Below, in pieces: positions 16,116 to 24,643 of a DNA stretch of 64,000 nt; positions within the stretch are counted from its first letter, which is position 1, and every line of letters begins with the position of its first letter. The stretch lies in the NCBI RefSeq assembly GCF_042679305.1, contig NZ_JBHTMP010000001.1, positions 1 to 64,000 of the forward strand, written 5' to 3'. Source of the DNA: Micromonospora_H sonneratiae. Lineage in GTDB: Bacteria; Actinomycetota; Actinomycetes; Mycobacteriales; Micromonosporaceae. Made by a program: the position numbers and the translations under genes. The notes beneath the pieces were generated by a model that worked only from the letters and a program-made list of their open reading frames with translations, was not told where the DNA came from and searched no databases.

Positions 16116-18815
16116 TCAGGGGGCCAGTAGGCGGTGCAGTCGACGCGCTTCGGTGACCAGTCGGCTGGATCCACTCCGGCCGGCCACCTCTGCGAGCGCG
16201 GAGATCCCGGCGAACTCGCCCACACCGAGCGTCGGTACGACCTGGGCGCCGAGCGCCAGCAGATCGGGCAGGCCCCGGGGCGCTGCGGGCAACAGCATGG
16301 GCAGGGCAGCGGAGATCACCTGCCATACCGCTGCCCCGGCCCCGGCCCGGGCAGCGTCGGCGAGCCCCGGCACCACCCGGGTCAGCTTCACCGTGCCGTC
16401 CACCCCCAGATCACCCAGCTCACGCCCGATCCCGTCGGTGGCCGACGACCCGGAGCCGGCCAGGAGGAGCAACGCGTCGACGGCTGCCACCCGGTCGGAC
16501 TCGTGTCGCGCGCCGAGCCCGTAGACCAGGGCGAGTGACATTGCGGATCCCACCGGGCCGCTGCACTCCGCCAGTAGTGGCAGTGCCTCCGCACCGCCCC
16601 GCTGGTCGCTGTCGGCCAGCGAGGCGAGACCGGGTAGGGCCCACGCGGCGATGGCCTCACGGTGATGGGGCAGCGTGGCCGGCCATGTGTCGTCCGCGAA
16701 GGTGGGGGCGAACGTCGGCACCTCCGACCGGGGCAGGGTGAACAGATGAAGGTCGAACCGTCCGTACGGGTCGCCATCGGGTCGGAGGCTGACGACCACG
16801 CGCCGCGCCGGAGCGTCCGATCCCCAGTAGGTTGGCGAGCGGGAGGCCCGGGGACGCTGCTCCACCCGGGTGGCCACCGGATCGGGTACGCCTCCCGTGG
16901 TCAGCCACCTTGCCAGGCGGACACCGGCGGGCGAGGTCAAAGCACCGGCTCGGGTCACCATCTCCGGGTCGACCTCGCGGGGCAGCCTCAGCAGCGCCTG
17001 TTCCAAGTCCAGCGGCCAGGGCTGCCATCCGTCCGCCTCCGCCCTGCTGATCCGATCGACCAGTACCTCGACCGCCAGCGAGCCGTTGACCGAGGTGGGC
17101 GTGGCCACGAGGAACGGCACCGACGTCCGGTGCAGCAGCGCGGAGATCTCGGCTATCCGCAGTGCCAGCACGCCGTTCGGGGTGTCCGGCACTCCCGCGT
17201 GTCTGTTCCGCCTGCCCTGCCACGCCTCACGCACCGACGAGACCATGCGCTCGAAGATGCCCTCACGCCGTTCGCCACTGATCGCGGAGCGGATCGCCTC
17301 GCCGAGCCAGACGATTCGGAGCTGATGGCCCCAGGAGCGGGTGGTGAAACGGCCCGCGTAGCGGTCGAGCAACGGGTTCATCGCGTCGGCCAGGCCAGCC
17401 CGGTCGACGGCGGCGAGGCTGACCACGCCGGCCAGGATCCGTTCCCAGGCCACGGCGTTCTCGCCACCGTTGAGCAGCGCCGAGATCTCCTCCGCCAACT
17501 CAGCGGCGCTGGCGATCGACGGTGGCATCGCCGCCGGTGCCGGCGCGGGTACGACCGGCACCGGATCGGGACCGGCCCCCGAGGTCGACCCGGACGGTGT
17601 CATGCCGAACAGTTGCGCGGCGCGGGCCGGCAGATCCCCACCGAGCGCCCCGGCCGCGTCGAGCAGTCCGGCCGGCACCGGACCGTCGAGCCGGGCGAAG
17701 TGCTTCGCGACCACTGCCAGTGCCCGGTCCTGTATGTCGAGCGCGTCGTGCCCGAACGCGACCGCCACCACGTCGAGCACCTCGCCGACCCGGTCCGGGT
17801 GTCGGCGGGCCACCCGATCGAGCCAGCCGAGCTGCGTCTTCACCAGTCCCTTCTCCCGGCGCAACAGGGTCTCGCGACTGACGTCGAGCATGGTCTCCAG
17901 TTCCAGCCGCCCGGCGTCGTCGACGGTACGAAGGGCCCGCTGGGCGTGGCCGGCGAGGGCAGCCGGGGCGGCGGGCAGTAGCTGGGCGTAGTCGAGTGCC
18001 CGATCGGCCAGTTCTTCGGTGGTCGGCGCGAGCGCCTCGTAGAGGAGGATGAACGAACGCAGCGCGCCGGGGCGGTCACCGCGCAGGAACCGTCCCACAC
18101 ACCCGTCCAGCAGGATCTTGCGATCGAGGCGACCCTCCTCGGCGAGCGCGACGAGCGTCGCCGGCAGGACCGGGGTGTCGTCCCAGGTGCGGCGGGCGTT
18201 GTCCCAGCCGCCCTGGGCGAAGTCGCTGCCGATCCGGTCGATCTCGAACAGTGCCGGTAGGACCAGGTCGAGGAAGGGATCGTCGCGCAGCCGCGCGGTG
18301 AGGTTCGCGACGCTACGGTCGTCGCGGAACCGGTGTCGGTCCTCCAGCCATCCTCGGACGAAGCCTTCGCTCATTGGCGGGGTGGCACCCGACTCGGTCA
18401 GCAGTGCCACCACAAAGTGCCATTCGCCGGCCCTGCCTTCGGTGCGGAGTTTGCCGGTGAGCCGTACGGCGAGGTCGCCGAGCCAGGGCACCTGCCGGGC
18501 CTGGGCCACCTGTATGAACAGCCTTGCCGGTATCCGGTTCCACTCGTCGCGAGGGCCGCGTCGGCACAGGAGTGCAGCGACCCGGGCCGCCGAGGGCAGG
18601 CAGCCGATCGCCGCGAGGCCGACCCCGCCTGCCGGGTTGGCCCCACGGCTCCACCACTTGTCGGCCGGTACGGTTCGGACGTACGCCTCGATCTCCTTGG
18701 CCACCGCCGTTCGTTGCTCGTCGGTGGCGTTGCTGACGAGCCGGACGATGCCTCTGAGGTCGTCCCGCTCGATCCGCTCCTTGAGCGTCGGCCAGGTCAG
18801 CGGTGGTGTGATCAT
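16116..18815 (-). CDS. Large helical-repeat protein, DUF6493-like
   Basis: 899-aa protein built mostly of short alpha-helical, HEAT-like units (for example GDLAVRLTGKLRTEGRAGEW and LDRVARRHPDRVGEVLDVVA), with no membrane segment or nuclease/NTPase motif that I can find. Its position directly downstream of a SWIM zinc-finger gene, with ATGA overlap, is the usual setting of DUF6493 proteins; I assign the family from context and appearance, not from a search. The start is the ATG at 18815; the longer open frame upstream is inside the SWIM gene. Function unknown. Related operons (Yeh type) also carry MoxR ATPases and vWA proteins, which are absent here. Confidence 0.65.
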   Translation of the reverse strand: MITPPLTWPTLKERIERDDLRGIVRLVSNATDEQRTAVAKEIEAYVRTVPADKWWSRGANPAGGVGLAAIGCLPSAARVAALLCRRGPRDEWNRIPARLFIQVAQARQVPWLGDLAVRLTGKLRTEGRAGEWHFVVALLTESGATPPMSEGFVRGWLEDRHRFRDDRSVANLTARLRDDPFLDLVLPALFEIDRIGSDFAQGGWDNARRTWDDTPVLPATLVALAEEGRLDRKILLDGCVGRFLRGDRPGALRSFILLYEALAPTTEELADRALDYAQLLPAAPAALAGHAQRALRTVDDAGRLELETMLDVSRETLLRREKGLVKTQLGWLDRVARRHPDRVGEVLDVVAVAFGHDALDIQDRALAVVAKHFARLDGPVPAGLLDAAGALGGDLPARAAQLFGMTPSGSTSGAGPDPVPVVPAPAPAAMPPSIASAAELAEEISALLNGGENAVAWERILAGVVSLAAVDRAGLADAMNPLLDRYAGRFTTRSWGHQLRIVWLGEAIRSAISGERREGIFERMVSSVREAWQGRRNRHAGVPDTPNGVLALRIAEISALLHRTSVPFLVATPTSVNGSLAVEVLVDRISRAEADGWQPWPLDLEQALLRLPREVDPEMVTRAGALTSPAGVRLARWLTTGGVPDPVATRVEQRPRASRSPTYWGSDAPARRVVVSLRPDGDPYGRFDLHLFTLPRSEVPTFAPTFADDTWPATLPHHREAIAAWALPGLASLADSDQRGGAEALPLLAECSGPVGSAMSLALVYGLGARHESDRVAAVDALLLLAGSGSSATDGIGRELGDLGVDGTVKLTRVVPGLADAARAGAGAAVWQVISAALPMLLPAAPRGLPDLLALGAQVVPTLGVGEFAGISALAEVAGRSGSSRLVTEARRLHRLLAP

Positions 18816-20167
18816 CGGGCCACCTCGGTCCGGGTCTCCGCAGCCACGCCATCGCGCACGATCTGCACCGCCAGCACGTGCTTGCACGGGCCACGCCCGC
18901 CCCGATGCTTGGCCCACCAGGGACAGGTACACGACAGCCCGGCGTCGGTACAGCGCACCTGGTAGGTGCCGTGGTCGCCACGTACGGTTGCCAGGTCCCC
19001 GGCGATCGACACGGCACCGGCCTCGACCAGGGCCCGCGCCGCCCGTAGCCGGGGGTTCATCCGCTCGACGGTGCCCGCGTCGTAGGGCAGGGTGCGGTGG
19101 AAGTACGCGGCCTCGGACACGTCGTAGCCGACCCGGCCGGAGGTGCCGAGTTGGGTGAGCGCGGCCCGCACCCGGGCTGCGTCCAGCCCGGACGCGCCGG
19201 CCAGGGCGTCCACGTCGATCGTCGGGTCCCAGGAGAGGAGTGCGCTGATCAGGTTGGCGTCGTCGGCGGCCTCATCAGACGCGAGTGCCTCCAGCACCGC
19301 GCCCTCACCGGAGAATCCGCGATGTGGCTCGGGAGAGAGCGTCAGCGACAACCGCATGGTCGGGCTGACCAGCTCCCACGTGCTGGCCACCGGTCCGTTG
19401 CCGGCGCCGACGGCCGGGCCGTAGACCCGCAACTCGGTGGCGAAGCGGAGGAACGGACGCAGTGCGACCAGCCGCCCGGCCCCGGGCAGACAGACCGCCC
19501 CGGGGGCCGGACGGGAGGTCAGTCGCAGTGATCGGCCGGCTGGCACCGCCCACAGCACCGACCGGTCGCCACTGGCCGGTAGGCGGCGCAGGAACGCCAT
19601 GGCGTCGGCCGCGCTGATCCGCGCCCGTGGGTCGAACGCGGAGGTGATCACCTGGGCCTCGGCGAAGCCCCGTAGCCAGCGGGTCGGCAGTGGCACTTTG
19701 CGCTCGACGATCGGCCCGTCGAAGGTGGTGACCGTCAGGTCGTCCGGTCCGACCGCGAAGTGCAGCGGGTCGGCTCCGCCAACCCGGGCCAGGGCCTGCC
19801 GCAGCGGCGGGTTGACGTCGACGTTGGTGGTGCCGTGCGCGACGATCTCCCCGTCGAGTCCGCTCGGCAGCACGTCGAGCCGGGCGTACACACCGCAGCA
19901 GCCGGAGAACGACTCGAAGCGCAGCCGGTCCCGGCTGCCGGTCACCACCGGGTCGAGGCTGGCCGGGCTGACCGGCTGGAAGTAGCGGGTACGGGCCACC
20001 TCGGCGACCGCCAGCAGGCCCACCGCCGCGGCGGCCGGGGTGGTGACGAAGCCGGTGAAGAACCGCGGGTTGGCCGCCGGACCACCCGAGGTCTGCAAGG
20101 TCAGGCGACCACCGTCGGGCGTGAGGCTCGAAGAGCCCAGGTAGGAGTACGAAGCAACCGCTGCCAT
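18812..20167 (-). CDS. SWIM zinc-finger family protein
   Basis: 451-aa protein with a C-terminal SWIM finger CxCx(n)CxH: CTCPWWAKHRGGRGPCKHVL, about residues 415-434. This fold binds zinc and usually contacts DNA or protein partners. The rest is an uncharacterised N-terminal region found in actinobacterial SWIM proteins (begins MAAVASYSYLGSSSLTPDGG). The ATG at 20167 is chosen because this segment is the conserved start of the family; the frame continues upstream but in sequence with poor coding character. It shares a 4-base overlap with the DUF6493-like gene, so the two are probably made together. Divergent from rnhA, with about 116 bases between them for both promoters. Confidence 0.8.
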   Translation of the reverse strand: MAAVASYSYLGSSSLTPDGGRLTLQTSGGPAANPRFFTGFVTTPAAAAVGLLAVAEVARTRYFQPVSPASLDPVVTGSRDRLRFESFSGCCGVYARLDVLPSGLDGEIVAHGTTNVDVNPPLRQALARVGGADPLHFAVGPDDLTVTTFDGPIVERKVPLPTRWLRGFAEAQVITSAFDPRARISAADAMAFLRRLPASGDRSVLWAVPAGRSLRLTSRPAPGAVCLPGAGRLVALRPFLRFATELRVYGPAVGAGNGPVASTWELVSPTMRLSLTLSPEPHRGFSGEGAVLEALASDEAADDANLISALLSWDPTIDVDALAGASGLDAARVRAALTQLGTSGRVGYDVSEAAYFHRTLPYDAGTVERMNPRLRAARALVEAGAVSIAGDLATVRGDHGTYQVRCTDAGLSCTCPWWAKHRGGRGPCKHVLAVQIVRDGVAAETRTEVAR

Positions 20168-20283
20168 GGCCAGGCAAGCTATCGTCGCGGTACGACATCC
20201 CGCCAATGCGCAGCGGCCAACTACGGTCCGTGACCGGTGGTCGGCTACGGTCCGGCTGTCCGCCGTCGCGGTATGGTGCCGTC

Positions 20284-20835
20284 GTGACAGCCCAGGCAAC
20301 TGACAGGGTCGTGGACATCTACACCGACGGTGCGTGCAGCGGTAATCCGGGCCCGGGTGGGTGGGGTGCCGTGTTGCGTTACGGCAGTCGGGAGAGGGAG
20401 ATCCACGGTGGTGAGGCGGACGACACCACCAACAACCGGATGGAACTGATGGCGGCGATCCGGGCACTGGAGTGTCTGACCCGACCGGTGGTGGTACGGA
20501 TCCACACCGACAGCACCTACGTCCGGGACGGCATCACCAAGTGGCTGCCCCGCTGGAAGGCCAACGGTTGGCAGACCGCCGCCAAACAGCCGGTCAAGAA
20601 CGCCGACCTGTGGCAGCGCCTGGACACGGCGGTGGGTCGGCACCAGGTGAGCTGGCACTGGGTCAAGGGTCACGCCGGGCATCCGGAGAACGAACGCGCC
20701 GACGGGCTGGCGGCCACGGGGTTGCGGGAGGCGTGCGGGTCCGCTGGTCTTCCCCTTCCAGGTGACGGGTCGAGGACGCGCCGGGTCGGGCGACCGCCGG
20801 TGGCGGCCGGTACGGCTTCCGCTCCGGGGCGATGA
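20284..20835 (+). CDS. rnhA: Ribonuclease HI
   Basis: Removes RNA from RNA-DNA hybrids. The catalytic DEDD residues are visible: Asp15 in YTDGACSGNPGPGGWG, Glu in NNRMELMAAIRAL, Asp in IHTDSTYV and the last Asp in HAGHPENERADGLA, with the conserved His in WHWVKGHAG. The start is the GTG at 20284 (MTAQATDRVV), where the RNase H fold begins; the longer frame is implausible. At 183 aa it has a ~35-residue basic C-terminal tail (RTRRVGRPP...) beyond the usual ~150 aa domain. No hybrid-binding domain or fused phosphatase is present. Confidence 0.92.
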   Translation: MTAQATDRVVDIYTDGACSGNPGPGGWGAVLRYGSREREIHGGEADDTTNNRMELMAAIRALECLTRPVVVRIHTDSTYVRDGITKWLPRWKANGWQTAAKQPVKNADLWQRLDTAVGRHQVSWHWVKGHAGHPENERADGLAATGLREACGSAGLPLPGDGSRTRRVGRPPVAAGTASAPGR

Positions 20836-20866
20836 TCCGGTTCCACACCGCGTCACCGACGCCGGA

Positions 20867-21361
20867 CTAGGCGGGAGTAAGCACCTCCCGGCTCAACCGG
20901 TGGTGAAGCCGTTCCAGAGCCTCCACGCCCTCTTCCTTCTGCGCGAGGTTCTTCCGCAGGTTCCGGGCGCACTCGGTTTGCCCCATCAGCATCGTCCAGT
21001 CGACCATGCTCCGGTAGCTGGTGACGGAGAAATCCATGAACCGGATGACGGTCCCGACGGCGAACAGGTCCAGCAGCTCGGGTGAGGGCCGCAACCTGTT
21101 GAACTCCTCCAGCCTGGAGCGGATGCCCTCGACGGTGGTCGAGGGCGTCTCCAACGGAGCGGCAGCAAGCACCTCCAGGCACCTGACGATGTTCTCCTGG
21201 TGCTGGTCACTCAGCGTGCGCTGCCGCCGCAACTCCTGGGCCAGCTCGCTGTTCTGGATATGGCCGCAGATCCAGTCGAGCAATCGGCCACCACTCGCCT
21301 CCGCGTCGCGCAGGATGCCCAGTTCGTAGAAGAACAGGGCCTCCGGGGTATCGACTGCCAT
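20867..21361 (-). CDS. DUF892 / YciF-like ferritin-like protein
   Basis: 164-aa all-helical protein resembling the DUF892 (YciF) ferritin-like family, dimeric four-helix-bundle stress proteins that can carry a di-iron site. It begins FFYELGILRDAEASGGRLLD and contains LRRQRTLSDQHQENIVRCLEVLAAAP, the H-x-x-N/E-I-x-R-L pattern of helix 2, plus a helix-rich second half. Several expected acidic/His metal ligands are not obvious, so iron binding is uncertain. Single gene, convergent with rnhA. Confidence 0.6.
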   Translation of the reverse strand: MAVDTPEALFFYELGILRDAEASGGRLLDWICGHIQNSELAQELRRQRTLSDQHQENIVRCLEVLAAAPLETPSTTVEGIRSRLEEFNRLRPSPELLDLFAVGTVIRFMDFSVTSYRSMVDWTMLMGQTECARNLRKNLAQKEEGVEALERLHHRLSREVLTPA

Positions 21362-21465
21362 GGCCTTCTCCCGCCCGATTCGCTACACCTGCCGGACCGG
21401 GGGCTACCCACCGCATCGCTGTTGAACCCACCATCTCGCAGCGGCAATTCGGATTTACGGAACAA

Positions 21466-22614
21466 TCACCCCAGCCTAAGCGTCACCTCCTGCGCCCGAT
21501 GGTCGGACATGCCCTCCTGATCGCGCAGCAGGTAGCGGGTGACGACCAGTTCAGGAGAGGTGAACACCCAGTCCAACCGCCACAGCGGTAGCCCACGGAA
21601 GGCCCAGGACGATGGATAGACACTGTCCATGGCCGGCGTCGCGTCCCGTAGCCGTGATTTCAGCACGGCCACTTCGCCGCTGGTGGCGGTGGCATTGAAG
21701 TCGCCGGCGACCAGCACCGGGTTCGGGTTGCCGGCCAGGTCGTCCCGCAGCAGTTCGAGGTGGACCTGCCGCCGGCCGAACTGCTCCCTGGGCACGTCGT
21801 AGAACGCGCCGGTCAGCGGGCTGATCCGGGTGTCCAGATGCACCGGTTGATGGGTGTTGTAGAAGGAGAGCACCCGGTCGCCCACCCGTACGTCGGTGCG
21901 TAGCGACTTGACGACGTGGTACGGACGGAACGCGATGTCTGCCGGCACGGCCAGGCCAGTTGCCGCCAGCCGGTCACCGGCGTCGAGCCTCCCACCGCCG
22001 ACCACCGGCAGCCGGGAGAGCGTGAGCAGTTCGCCCGCCACGATCACCTGGTAACCGGGGAACTCGCTCCGTACCCGGCTCAGGTCGTCGATCTCGACCG
22101 GGCCGTCCTCCGTGTGCAGGTACTCCTGCAACAGGTACACGTCGGCGTCGAAGCCGCGCAGGTAGGAATAGAAGTGCTCGGGATCGTCGGTCTGGGTCCA
22201 GAACTCCACGTTCCACGACACGACCCGCAGGTCCGGTGGCCCGGCCGGGGCCGCACCGGGCCACAGCGCCGCCGGGTTGATCCCGACCAGGCCATGGCTC
22301 AGCAGCAGCGCGGCTACCGCCAGCAGCCGAACCTGCCACAACCCGACGGCAGGCCGCCGTGACCGGACCCCCCGCAGCCTCGCCGCCCAGGCACCCATCG
22401 GCAGCGCAGCCGTCAGTAGCACGGCCGGCACCACCAGGAAGAGCAGGGGCGGGATTATGTCGACCACGCTCCACAACCACCACCGCCCGGACAACGCCAG
22501 GTGGGCCACGACGAACACCAGCCAGCCGGCCGCGACGGACCGGCGCAGCCAGGAACGCCGTACCCGGCGCGCCGCCGGTGCGGCGATCGGCGGCGCATCG
22601 AGGACGGCGGTCAC
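21466..22614 (-). CDS. Membrane endonuclease/exonuclease/phosphatase-family protein (VanJ-like)
   Basis: 382-aa protein with about three N-terminal transmembrane helices (residues ~20-110) followed by an outward-facing EEP domain. EEP signatures: VVSWNVEFW, LLQEYL, VAGDFNAT and MSDHRAQEV. This architecture matches VanJ-type teicoplanin-resistance proteins and related polyprenyl-pyrophosphate phosphatases; that substrate is an inference and fits the polyprenyl/glycosyltransferase genes in the same operon. The GTG at 22614 overlaps the glycosyltransferase stop by 4 bases (GTGA). Last gene of the operon. Confidence 0.75.
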   Translation of the reverse strand: MTAVLDAPPIAAPAARRVRRSWLRRSVAAGWLVFVVAHLALSGRWWLWSVVDIIPPLLFLVVPAVLLTAALPMGAWAARLRGVRSRRPAVGLWQVRLLAVAALLLSHGLVGINPAALWPGAAPAGPPDLRVVSWNVEFWTQTDDPEHFYSYLRGFDADVYLLQEYLHTEDGPVEIDDLSRVRSEFPGYQVIVAGELLTLSRLPVVGGGRLDAGDRLAATGLAVPADIAFRPYHVVKSLRTDVRVGDRVLSFYNTHQPVHLDTRISPLTGAFYDVPREQFGRRQVHLELLRDDLAGNPNPVLVAGDFNATATSGEVAVLKSRLRDATPAMDSVYPSSWAFRGLPLWRLDWVFTSPELVVTRYLLRDQEGMSDHRAQEVTLRLG

Positions 22615-23633
22615 ATCGCCGCCACGGGGACGATCGGGTCGTAGAGCCGGCGGAACCGGGCCGAGCAGAGCCAGTGCAGTACCCCCACCCCCACTCCGGT
22701 GGCGATCGCCACGTTGACCAGAAAGTGCACGCCGGTGAAGTACGCCAGGAACAGCGGGCCCCGGCGGCGCAGCACGAACCGGTACATGCCGGCGTCCGAC
22801 GCCAGCGAGACGACCAGGGCGAGGGTCGGCACGACCAGCCCCACCGGTCCGAACAGCACCGCCAGTGGAAGGGCGGCCACCGTGGCCAGTGCGGCAAGGC
22901 TGCCCCCGGCACGTTGCGGGGTCTCGAAGCCCCTGCCGAACCGACGCCGCGCCGCATAGAGCGGAACCCGGGCCCGGGCCCGGTTGAACAGCTTGCGCAT
23001 CAGCCCGAACAGCCGGTCGTCGTGGTCGTGACGGGCACCGACGGCCGAGGTCAGCAGCATGCCGTACCGCTGGGTCAGCCGGTGTCCGTAGTCGACCTCC
23101 TCGGTCATCGCGATCCGGTTCAGCTTGGGGTTGAACGGGCCGACCTCCTCGAACACCTCGCGCCGGATCGCGCACATGGCCGAGAACAGGAACGTGATCA
23201 AGCCTTCGGAACTGATCGACCAGTAGTGGTACTGCAGGGCGCGGTACTCCTCGACCAGGCTGTCCCGGATCAGCGGTTCCGGGTCGTGCACTCCGCACAC
23301 CGCACCGAGGCTGGGGTCGGCGGCCAGCAGTTCCACCGACCGGGCCACCGCGTCCGGATGCGGGGCGACGTCCGAGTCGACGAAGACCAGTACCTCGCCC
23401 CGGGCCAACTCGACCCCGAGGTTGCGGGCCGCCGCCACTCCCCCGTTGGCCGGGGTACGGACGACGCGGGCGCCGAGCCGGGTGGCGATCGCAACCGAGT
23501 CGTCAGTGCTGCAGTCGTCCACGACGATCAGCTCCATCGGCTCGTACGTCTGGGCCTGGACCGCCCGGATGCACAACTCGAGCGAGGCGGCGTAGTTGTA
23601 GTTCGGCACGATCACCGAGACCAGGGGCTTCAT
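22611..23633 (-). CDS. Family 2 glycosyltransferase with C-terminal membrane segments (paralog A)
   Basis: 340-aa GT-A-fold transferase. SVIVPNYNYAASLELCIRAV is the nucleotide-binding start, VVDDCSTDDS the first Asp-rich element and FVDSDVAPHPDAV the DxD metal/sugar-nucleotide motif. EEVDYGHRLTQR lies near the acceptor site. The last ~90 residues contain three hydrophobic helices. It is clearly paralogous to the next gene: both carry EPLIRDSLVEEYRALQ followed by a Tyr/Trp motif. It overlaps both neighbours by 4 bases. Likely adds a sugar to a lipid-linked acceptor at the membrane. Confidence 0.85.
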   Translation of the reverse strand: MKPLVSVIVPNYNYAASLELCIRAVQAQTYEPMELIVVDDCSTDDSVAIATRLGARVVRTPANGGVAAARNLGVELARGEVLVFVDSDVAPHPDAVARSVELLAADPSLGAVCGVHDPEPLIRDSLVEEYRALQYHYWSISSEGLITFLFSAMCAIRREVFEEVGPFNPKLNRIAMTEEVDYGHRLTQRYGMLLTSAVGARHDHDDRLFGLMRKLFNRARARVPLYAARRRFGRGFETPQRAGGSLAALATVAALPLAVLFGPVGLVVPTLALVVSLASDAGMYRFVLRRRGPLFLAYFTGVHFLVNVAIATGVGVGVLHWLCSARFRRLYDPIVPVAAM

Positions 23634-24637
23634 GCTGTTCCCTTCACATAGGTACGCCGGAACACCGGCGAGACCGCGTACTGCGCCACGCCGGCCATGC
23701 CCGCCAGCGCGATGGTGAGCGTCGCCAGGAAGTGCATGGCGACGAAGTAGGCCAGGAACGCCGGACCACGTTGCCCGGCCACGAACCGGAACACGCCAGC
23801 CTCACCGGCCAGGAACCCGACGAGCAGCAACAACGGCACCGCGGCCCAGAGCGGACCGAACAGCACCGGCAGTGCCACCGACGGCAGGGTCAGCAGTGCG
23901 GCGAGGCTGCCCCAGGCCCGGGTGTCCTGGCTCGGTCCACCCTGGAAGTCGGGGCGGCGCAGATACAGCGGTACGTGCAGCCGGGCGCGGTGGAACAGTT
24001 TGCTCAGCACGACAGCGAGCCGGTCGTCGTAGTCGTGCCGGCCGCGTACCGACGAGGTGAGCACGATCCGGTGGGTACGGGACAGCCGGTGGCCGTACTC
24101 GGCGTTCTCGGTGTGCCGCAGGCTCGGGTCGAACGGGCCGACCTCGTTGAGGAATACATCGGTACGGATGGCGAACAGCGCGGTGTAGGTGGTGGTGATG
24201 TCCCCCTCGTCCGCCGCCAGCCAGTAGTACTGCTGTAGGGCGCGGTACTCCTCGACCAGGCTGTCCCGGATCAGTGGCTCGGGATCGTAGTTGCCACAGA
24301 CCGCGCCGATCCGGGCATCGGCCAGCAGCAGTTCGACGGCGTTGGCGACGGCGTCCGGCCGTACCTCGACGTCCGAGTCGACGAAGAACAGGATCTCTCC
24401 GGCGGCGAGTTCGGCACCGTGGTTCCGGGCACCGGGCGCACCTATGTTGCGGGCGGTGTGTTCCACCCGTACGCCGAGCCGCCGGGCGATCGCCACCGAG
24501 TCGTCGGTGCTGCCGTCGTCCACCATGATGATCTCGGTCGGCTGGTACGTCTGCCGCTGTAACGAGGTCAGGCAGGCCTCCAGGGTGTGTGCGTAGTTGT
24601 AGTTGGGCACGATTATCGAGACAAGCGGATGCTCCAT
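23630..24637 (-). CDS. Family 2 glycosyltransferase with C-terminal membrane segments (paralog B)
   Basis: 335-aa paralog of its downstream neighbour with the same layout: SIIVPNYNYAHTLEACLTSL, VDDGSTDDS, the DxD motif FFVDSDVEVRPD, the shared EPLIRDSLVEEYRALQQYYW block and three C-terminal hydrophobic helices. The acceptor-side region has diverged (ENAEYGHRLSRTH), so the two probably add different sugars or act at successive steps. It starts 6 bases after the UbiA gene ends, and its stop overlaps paralog A by 4 bases. Confidence 0.85.
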   Translation of the reverse strand: MEHPLVSIIVPNYNYAHTLEACLTSLQRQTYQPTEIIMVDDGSTDDSVAIARRLGVRVEHTARNIGAPGARNHGAELAAGEILFFVDSDVEVRPDAVANAVELLLADARIGAVCGNYDPEPLIRDSLVEEYRALQQYYWLAADEGDITTTYTALFAIRTDVFLNEVGPFDPSLRHTENAEYGHRLSRTHRIVLTSSVRGRHDYDDRLAVVLSKLFHRARLHVPLYLRRPDFQGGPSQDTRAWGSLAALLTLPSVALPVLFGPLWAAVPLLLLVGFLAGEAGVFRFVAGQRGPAFLAYFVAMHFLATLTIALAGMAGVAQYAVSPVFRRTYVKGTA

Positions 24638-24643
24638 CGGAGC

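Noticed and set aside
18816..18932. Longer start for the DUF6493-like protein
   Set aside because: Would lie entirely within the SWIM zinc-finger coding sequence; the ATGA overlap at 18812-18815 is the better junction.
20206..20283. Longer RNase HI start
   Set aside because: The added 26 residues are not conserved and the RNase H fold begins at the GTG at 20284.
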